Part shown: one piece after another, positions 6,391-9,063 of the stretch
Numbering within the stretch: the first letter of the stretch is position 1
Layout of the letters: every line of letters starts with the position of its first letter
Assembly: GCA_964458645.1 (NCBI GenBank)
Contig: CAYWJU010000026.1
Span: 1 to 9,063, forward strand
Length of the DNA stretch: 9,063 nt
Reading direction: 5' to 3'
DNA from: DAORHV01 sp964458645
Lineage (GTDB): Bacteria > Patescibacteriota > Gracilibacteria > Peribacterales > Peribacteraceae
The notes under the pieces: model-generated
Database searches by the model: none
Told to the model about the DNA's origin: nothing
The model's input: the letters and a program-made list of their open reading frames with translations, nothing else
Translations under genes and position numbers: made by a program

Positions 6391-7164
6391 CTAATGTCGT
6401 ACCATCGTCACGGGCTGGCCTTCGATGTATTCCACTTCTTCGTTTACACCCACGATGCCGAGCACCGACGGCAGCAGCATGTATGTAATGCCATGCTGGC
6501 GGCACAGGCTCAGTAAATTAATGGTGTGTTCCAAATCGGCACACTGCAACAGGTGCGTAATCTTCTTTTCCTTTAATACATCTTCCAATTTGTTCAGCTT
6601 GCCGCGCACCGGGACACCTGCCACGTCGGTCTGTGAGGTGCCCTGGCTATCCAGCACGGCGACCGGCTTGAACGGCGACTGGCGCTCCTCGAGCAAACGG
6701 ATGACGCGTTCGGCGTCGCGGTTGGCGCCGATGACAAGCAACGGATAGGCGGGCGGATTCCTGCGCAGCACACGGCGCTGCCATTGGTCGAAAGCGGCAT
6801 GCCACACCAGCGTGAACAGGAAGTGTGCGATGCCGGCGTACACCAGCAACTTGCGGCTGAAGAAGGTGTTATAGAGGAAGTAGTAGGCCAAGGTGAACAG
6901 TGCGAGCGCGAACACGCACGAGAACAGCAGGTGCGCGATATTGCGCGGATTGGCCTGGACCCGCAGCAGGCGGAACACGCCCAGGAAACCCATGACCGCC
7001 AACCAGAGCGGAGCGATGAGCAGTACGACCTTCAGGTATTTATCGATGGGAAAGTCGGTCGAGAAAATCAGGCCGACGCGCACGAAATAGGCAGCCACGT
7101 AGGCGCCGAGCATCAGGACCACGTCGGTCACCAGCCACACGATGAGCATGAACATGCGTCGCAT
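6391..7164 (-). CDS. Polyprenyl glycosylphosphotransferase-like membrane protein lacking the catalytic sugar-transferase domain
   Basis: The product is 257 residues from the ATG at 7164; a TTG at 7182 is possible but adds nothing recognisable. Four helices at about residues 5-29, 43-64, 79-99 and 106-123 are followed by a Rossmann-like CoA-binding domain: PLLVIGANRDAERVIRLLEE (141-160), VAGVPVRGKLNKLEDVL (181-197) and ITYMLLPSVLGIVG. This is the standard N-terminal half of WbaP/EpsL-type enzymes that load a sugar phosphate on undecaprenyl phosphate. In those proteins a segment like EGQPVTMVR leads straight into a roughly 200-residue catalytic domain. Here it reads EYIEGQPVTMVRH and then TAG, with only the AT-rich repeat behind it. 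The protein is either a degraded enzyme or a free-standing regulatory/membrane module. It lies 42 bp after the metalloprotease gene. The family of the N-terminal half is fairly certain; present function is not. Confidence 0.8.
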   Translation of the reverse strand: MRRMFMLIVWLVTDVVLMLGAYVAAYFVRVGLIFSTDFPIDKYLKVVLLIAPLWLAVMGFLGVFRLLRVQANPRNIAHLLFSCVFALALFTLAYYFLYNTFFSRKLLVYAGIAHFLFTLVWHAAFDQWQRRVLRRNPPAYPLLVIGANRDAERVIRLLEERQSPFKPVAVLDSQGTSQTDVAGVPVRGKLNKLEDVLKEKKITHLLQCADLEHTINLLSLCRQHGITYMLLPSVLGIVGVNEEVEYIEGQPVTMVRH

Positions 7165-7206
7165 GACGGGATCATACAGCAAAGCGTGCCGCCGAGTCCC
7201 TGCTCC

Positions 7207-8043
7207 TTAGTTGAGCCAGGTGTAGGGCAGCTTGGTCACGTCCCAAGGCTCTTTGGCGCCGCGTACGTTCTTACCCATGGCTACTGTGGTCATAACACCG
7301 GAGAGATGCTTTTCGAACCAGGCGTACTTCGCGGCAATGGCTTTGTTCTTTTTTGCCAGACGGGCGAAGTCCTTCTTCTGCAGCACGTAGTAGGCGAAGC
7401 TTTCGGCGAAGTCTTCGAATGGGTCGCTCATGGCATAGCCGGACACGAAGTCGGCTTTGCTGGCACCTTGCTTGCGAGTAGAGGCGTTGTCCCACGAAAT
7501 ACGATAGAACGCGACGCTGGGGTCGTTACCGTAGATTGGCTCATTGCCGTCCATGAATTCGGTCGTGCCGCTGCTGGGTGTGCCACGAAAGCCGCCAAGA
7601 TCGGCGACATGACCGCACTCATGCACAAGGAGCGCGCGGAATTCGGCGTCTGGCACGTTGCCTACGATAATAATGGTATCTGCGCCTCCAAGACCGCGAT
7701 TTTTTGGATTCACGTCGTAGTTCACATAGAAGGTCCGCAAATTATCTCGGCACTGCGGCGGAAGTGAGCGGAGCGTATTGTCGGCAATAACTTGGTGACG
7801 CTGGGTAATGTCTTCGTGGTTCACGACTGCCAGTAAGCCGCCTGCAGCATGCACTTTTTTCTTCACGGCGACCGTTGCTGCGGCATGAAGGTCCCCAGGA
7901 GCGGCGCTCGGCGCACTTGCGGCAGGCGCGGAGACTGTTATCATGTCTACAGTTGCCGCCGAGAAAGACGGCAATGCAAGCAGTATGACTGCTGCAGAAG
8001 CGATGATCGCAGGTCTGCGGTTGATCAGCATTTGCAGGCGCAT
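7207..8043 (-). CDS. Secreted HExxH zinc-metalloprotease-like protein, family not recognised
   Basis: The product is 278 residues. A signal peptide is evident at residues 1-30 (basic MRLQMLINRR, hydrophobic AIIASAAVILLAL, small residues SFSAA), then an Ala/Pro/Ser-rich linker at about 36-58. The central region has ADTIIIVGNVPDAEFRALLV leading into HECGHVADLGG, an HExxH zinc motif at H141-H145 with E142 as the expected catalytic base. About 65 residues later DPFEDFAESFAYYVL (207-221) offers E210 or E214 as the third ligand, as in gluzincin-type peptidases. I do not recognise a named family. It is first in the minus-strand run, directly behind a strong promoter-like sequence, and is probably exported by the Sec system encoded further along. 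Substrate and targets are unknown. A protease is the likely role; a non-proteolytic zinc protein cannot be excluded. Confidence 0.75.
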   Translation of the reverse strand: MRLQMLINRRPAIIASAAVILLALPSFSAATVDMITVSAPAASAPSAAPGDLHAAATVAVKKKVHAAGGLLAVVNHEDITQRHQVIADNTLRSLPPQCRDNLRTFYVNYDVNPKNRGLGGADTIIIVGNVPDAEFRALLVHECGHVADLGGFRGTPSSGTTEFMDGNEPIYGNDPSVAFYRISWDNASTRKQGASKADFVSGYAMSDPFEDFAESFAYYVLQKKDFARLAKKNKAIAAKYAWFEKHLSGVMTTVAMGKNVRGAKEPWDVTKLPYTWLN

Positions 8044-8072
8044 AGCGGGAGGTAAAAACGTGAAAGTAGCAC

Positions 8073-8101
8073 TTTATACTATATTGTTCTATAAATGTCA
8101 A
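8073..8101 (-). promoter_or_regulatory. Sigma70-like promoter for the metalloprotease gene and the minus-strand run
   Basis: On the minus strand TTGACA (8101-8096) is a perfect -35 consensus. Exactly 17 bases later comes TATAAA (8078-8073), a five-of-six match to the -10 consensus. Transcription would start near 8066, about 22 bases ahead of the ATG at 8043. The leader ends in ACCTCCCGCT and shows no Shine-Dalgarno site. The -35 box overlaps the ATG of the divergent TRAM-domain gene, so the two genes share a 51-bp control region. This is the best promoter-like sequence I see in the window. Confidence 0.7.
8075..8085 (+). promoter_or_regulatory. Possible -10 region for the divergent TRAM-domain gene
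   Basis: On the plus strand TATACT (8075-8080) and the overlapping TATATT (8080-8085) are -10-like hexamers 14 and 9 bases before the ATG at 8095. Either would give a leaderless or nearly leaderless transcript. No convincing -35 box sits at the right distance, and the sequence overlaps the minus-strand promoter, whose A/T content alone would create such matches. Weak call. Confidence 0.25.
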
Positions 8102-8403
8102 CTGTCATCGAACCATCCGGGGTTCACCCGGGCCAGCAACATGTGCTGACCATTGAGAAGTTTGCCCATGGCGGCGCCGGCTTTGCCACACTCAATGGAT
8201 TGCCGGTATTCGTAGCCGGTGCCATTCCCGGACAAAAGGTGCAGGTCGTCATTACCAAGCGTAAGGACACGTTTGCCGAGGCCAAAGTGGAGCCGGAGAT
8301 CGTTTTGAGAAATGTAGCTACCCCCGCTTCGGACCTCGTCCATTTGTCGCTTGCCGCCTTGAGGTGTGCAGTAGACCCGCGCGCCGATTGCGGACCGGTT
8401 TGA
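8095..8403 (+). pseudogene. N-terminal TRAM-domain fragment of an RlmD/TrmA-like RNA (uracil-5-)-methyltransferase, interrupted near 8290
   Basis: The frame starts at the ATG at 8095 and reads a TRAM RNA-binding domain: LTIEKFAHGGAGFATLNG (residues 18-35), then LPVFVAGAIPGQKVQVVI and KRKDTFAEAKV (55-65). This is the normal first 60-65 residues of 23S rRNA m5U methyltransferases of the RlmD/RumA type. After about residue 65 (position 8289) the sequence is the reverse strand of the CRTAC1-like gene, and the frame stops at 8403 without meaning. The cysteine cluster and the SAM-binding methyltransferase domain are missing. A full-length enzyme is about 380-450 residues, so this piece alone would not be functional. 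The true gene either was cut by a rearrangement or continues elsewhere and was misjoined here. Confidence 0.8.
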
Positions 8404-9063
8404 CTTCACGCCGACCAGTTTTACTTTCAGCCAGTTGTTACCGCTACTGCTGTCGCAGCGGAGGAGTTGGGGCACGTCGTTGATGCAGTTGACCAATACG
8501 TCGATATCGCCGTCGTTGTCGAAGTCGCCGAAAGCGCAGCCCCGGGCCGGGACGGCTTCCAGAACGCCGGGACCTGCCTGGCCAGAGACGTCGGCGAAGC
8601 GGAGGTTGCCTAAATTTCGGTAGACTACTTTCTGCTGGCGGTAGCCCGATTCAACACGTGATTCGCCGACCTCGGGGTAGACGTGGCCGTTAGCCAGGAA
8701 GATATCGGGATAGCCGTCGTTATCGATATCTAAGAACCCGGCTCCCCAACCCAAAAAGCGGGTGTTCCTGCCCAGGCCTGCCTGTTGGGTGGTTTCTTCA
8801 AAGAAGTTATCGCCCAGATTGCGATAGAGGCTGGTTACGTCGCCGGAGAACGTCGTCTTAACAATGTCGAACTTACCGTCCAGGTCGTAATCGGCTGCGG
8901 AGACTCCCATGCCCGCCTGGGCTTTGCCGTCGGCGTTAAAGGCGACTCCGGCCGGAACACCTACATCGCGAAAGGTGCCGTCGTGGTTGTTGCGGTAGAG
9001 CGCTGATGCCGTGGTGTCGTTGGCGACATAGCCTGATGAGAAGAGCAGGGCGGCATCCTTCGC
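8098..9063 (-). CDS. CRTAC1/ASPIC-UnbV family FG-GAP repeat protein, partial (5' beyond window, 3' lost at junction)
   Basis: The frame is open through the right edge (first complete codon at 9063). Reading in from the edge, it gives SGYVANDTTASALYRNNHDG and QAGMGVSAADYDLDG. Calcium-binding FG-GAP/VCBS-type loops follow: DYDLDGKFDI, FLDIDNDGYPDIFLANGHVY and FGDFDNDGDIDVLVN. The ASPIC/UnbV domain then begins (NNWLKVKLVGVKSNRSAIGA, then VRSGGSYISQNDLRLHFGLG). These are secreted beta-propeller proteins of unclear function, common in Acidobacteria and related phyla. Similarity ends at FGLGK (8272); the expected 'v..leirWPSG' end is missing. The remaining codons to the TGA at 8098 are the antisense of the TRAM gene and are not genuine. 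No signal peptide is visible because the start lies outside. The family call is strong; whether the gene belongs to this genome is doubtful. Confidence 0.82.
   Translation of the reverse strand, partial: AKDAALLFSSGYVANDTTASALYRNNHDGTFRDVGVPAGVAFNADGKAQAGMGVSAADYDLDGKFDIVKTTFSGDVTSLYRNLGDNFFEETTQQAGLGRNTRFLGWGAGFLDIDNDGYPDIFLANGHVYPEVGESRVESGYRQQKVVYRNLGNLRFADVSGQAGPGVLEAVPARGCAFGDFDNDGDIDVLVNCINDVPQLLRCDSSSGNNWLKVKLVGVKSNRSAIGARVYCTPQGGKRQMDEVRSGGSYISQNDLRLHFGLGKRVLTLGNDDLHLLSGNGTGYEYRQSIECGKAGAAMGKLLNGQHMLLARVNPGWFDDS
8272..8289. other. Breakpoint between a TRAM methyltransferase gene and a CRTAC1-like gene
   Basis: The 18 bases TTTGCCGAGGCCAAAGTG encode FAEAKV, which fits the TRAM domain on the plus strand, and HFGLGK, which fits the UnbV domain on the minus strand. 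To the left only the methyltransferase makes sense; to the right only the CRTAC1-like protein does. The join therefore lies in or very near a short shared sequence. This looks like a microhomology-mediated rearrangement or a false overlap in assembly. The sequence alone cannot decide between them. Confidence 0.7.

Noticed and set aside
6784..7767. A 327-codon plus-strand open frame opposite the phosphotransferase-like and metalloprotease genes
   Set aside because: It crosses the boundary of two real genes; the sequence is rich in His, Glu and Gln with no family motif, typical of an antisense shadow.
8290..8403. The end of the plus-strand TRAM frame as a novel C-terminal extension
   Set aside because: It is the exact reverse strand of the conserved UnbV segment (VRSGGSYISQNDLRL), so it has no coding meaning of its own.
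1..9063. CRISPR array, tRNA, rRNA or transposase genes
   Set aside because: No regularly spaced direct repeats, no cloverleaf-like sequence, no rRNA signature and no transposase motif was seen on either strand by eye.

Overview
The window reads as part of a bacterial genome of moderate-to-high GC, roughly the mid-fifties percent by eye. Eight of its protein-coding stretches can be recognised. The main block is a run of seven same-strand (minus) genes, transcribed right to left from about 8043 down to 1260. The last two pairs or so are tightly packed, with ATGA-type stop/start overlap or gaps of 21-42 bp. A partial plus-strand gene lies at the left edge and a disturbed region at the right edge. 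I cannot name the organism. Candidate-phyla bacteria (for example Patescibacteria such as Peribacteria) would fit the odd SecD architecture and the apparent lack of Shine-Dalgarno sites, but this is weak inference and no rRNA or other marker is present.

Left edge (1-1270, plus): the C-terminal part of a polytopic GT-C/GT39-like glycosyltransferase. It overlaps the end of folK tail to tail by 11 bp. Minus-strand block, in transcription order: a secreted HExxH metalloprotease-like protein (8043-7207) behind a near-consensus sigma70 promoter; a polyprenyl-glycosylphosphotransferase-like membrane protein that stops just before its catalytic domain (7164-6391); an AT-rich spacer with interleaved inverted repeats (about 6311-6390); a sugar-phosphate nucleotidyltransferase (6264-5293); a lipoprotein that looks like a free-standing SecD extracytoplasmic head (5251-4574); SecD itself, enlarged to 811 residues by an insertion containing a parvulin-type peptidyl-prolyl isomerase domain (4540-2105); then folB (2083-1739) and folK (1742-1260), two consecutive folate-pathway steps.

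The most interesting part is 2105-5296. Two consecutive genes encode SecD-type head domains. One is a normal membrane-embedded SecD with a built-in foldase domain. The other lacks all the transmembrane helices and carries a lipobox instead. I infer a translocon-exit module in which secretion and extracytoplasmic proline isomerisation or folding are physically joined.

Right edge (8095-9063): the start of a plus-strand TRAM-domain RNA methyltransferase runs directly into the 3' part of a minus-strand CRTAC1/ASPIC-UnbV-like FG-GAP protein. Both families' similarity ends in the same 18 bp (8272-8289). This is a rearrangement breakpoint or an assembly chimera. Sequence to the right of about 8290 should not be assumed to belong to the same genome as the rest.
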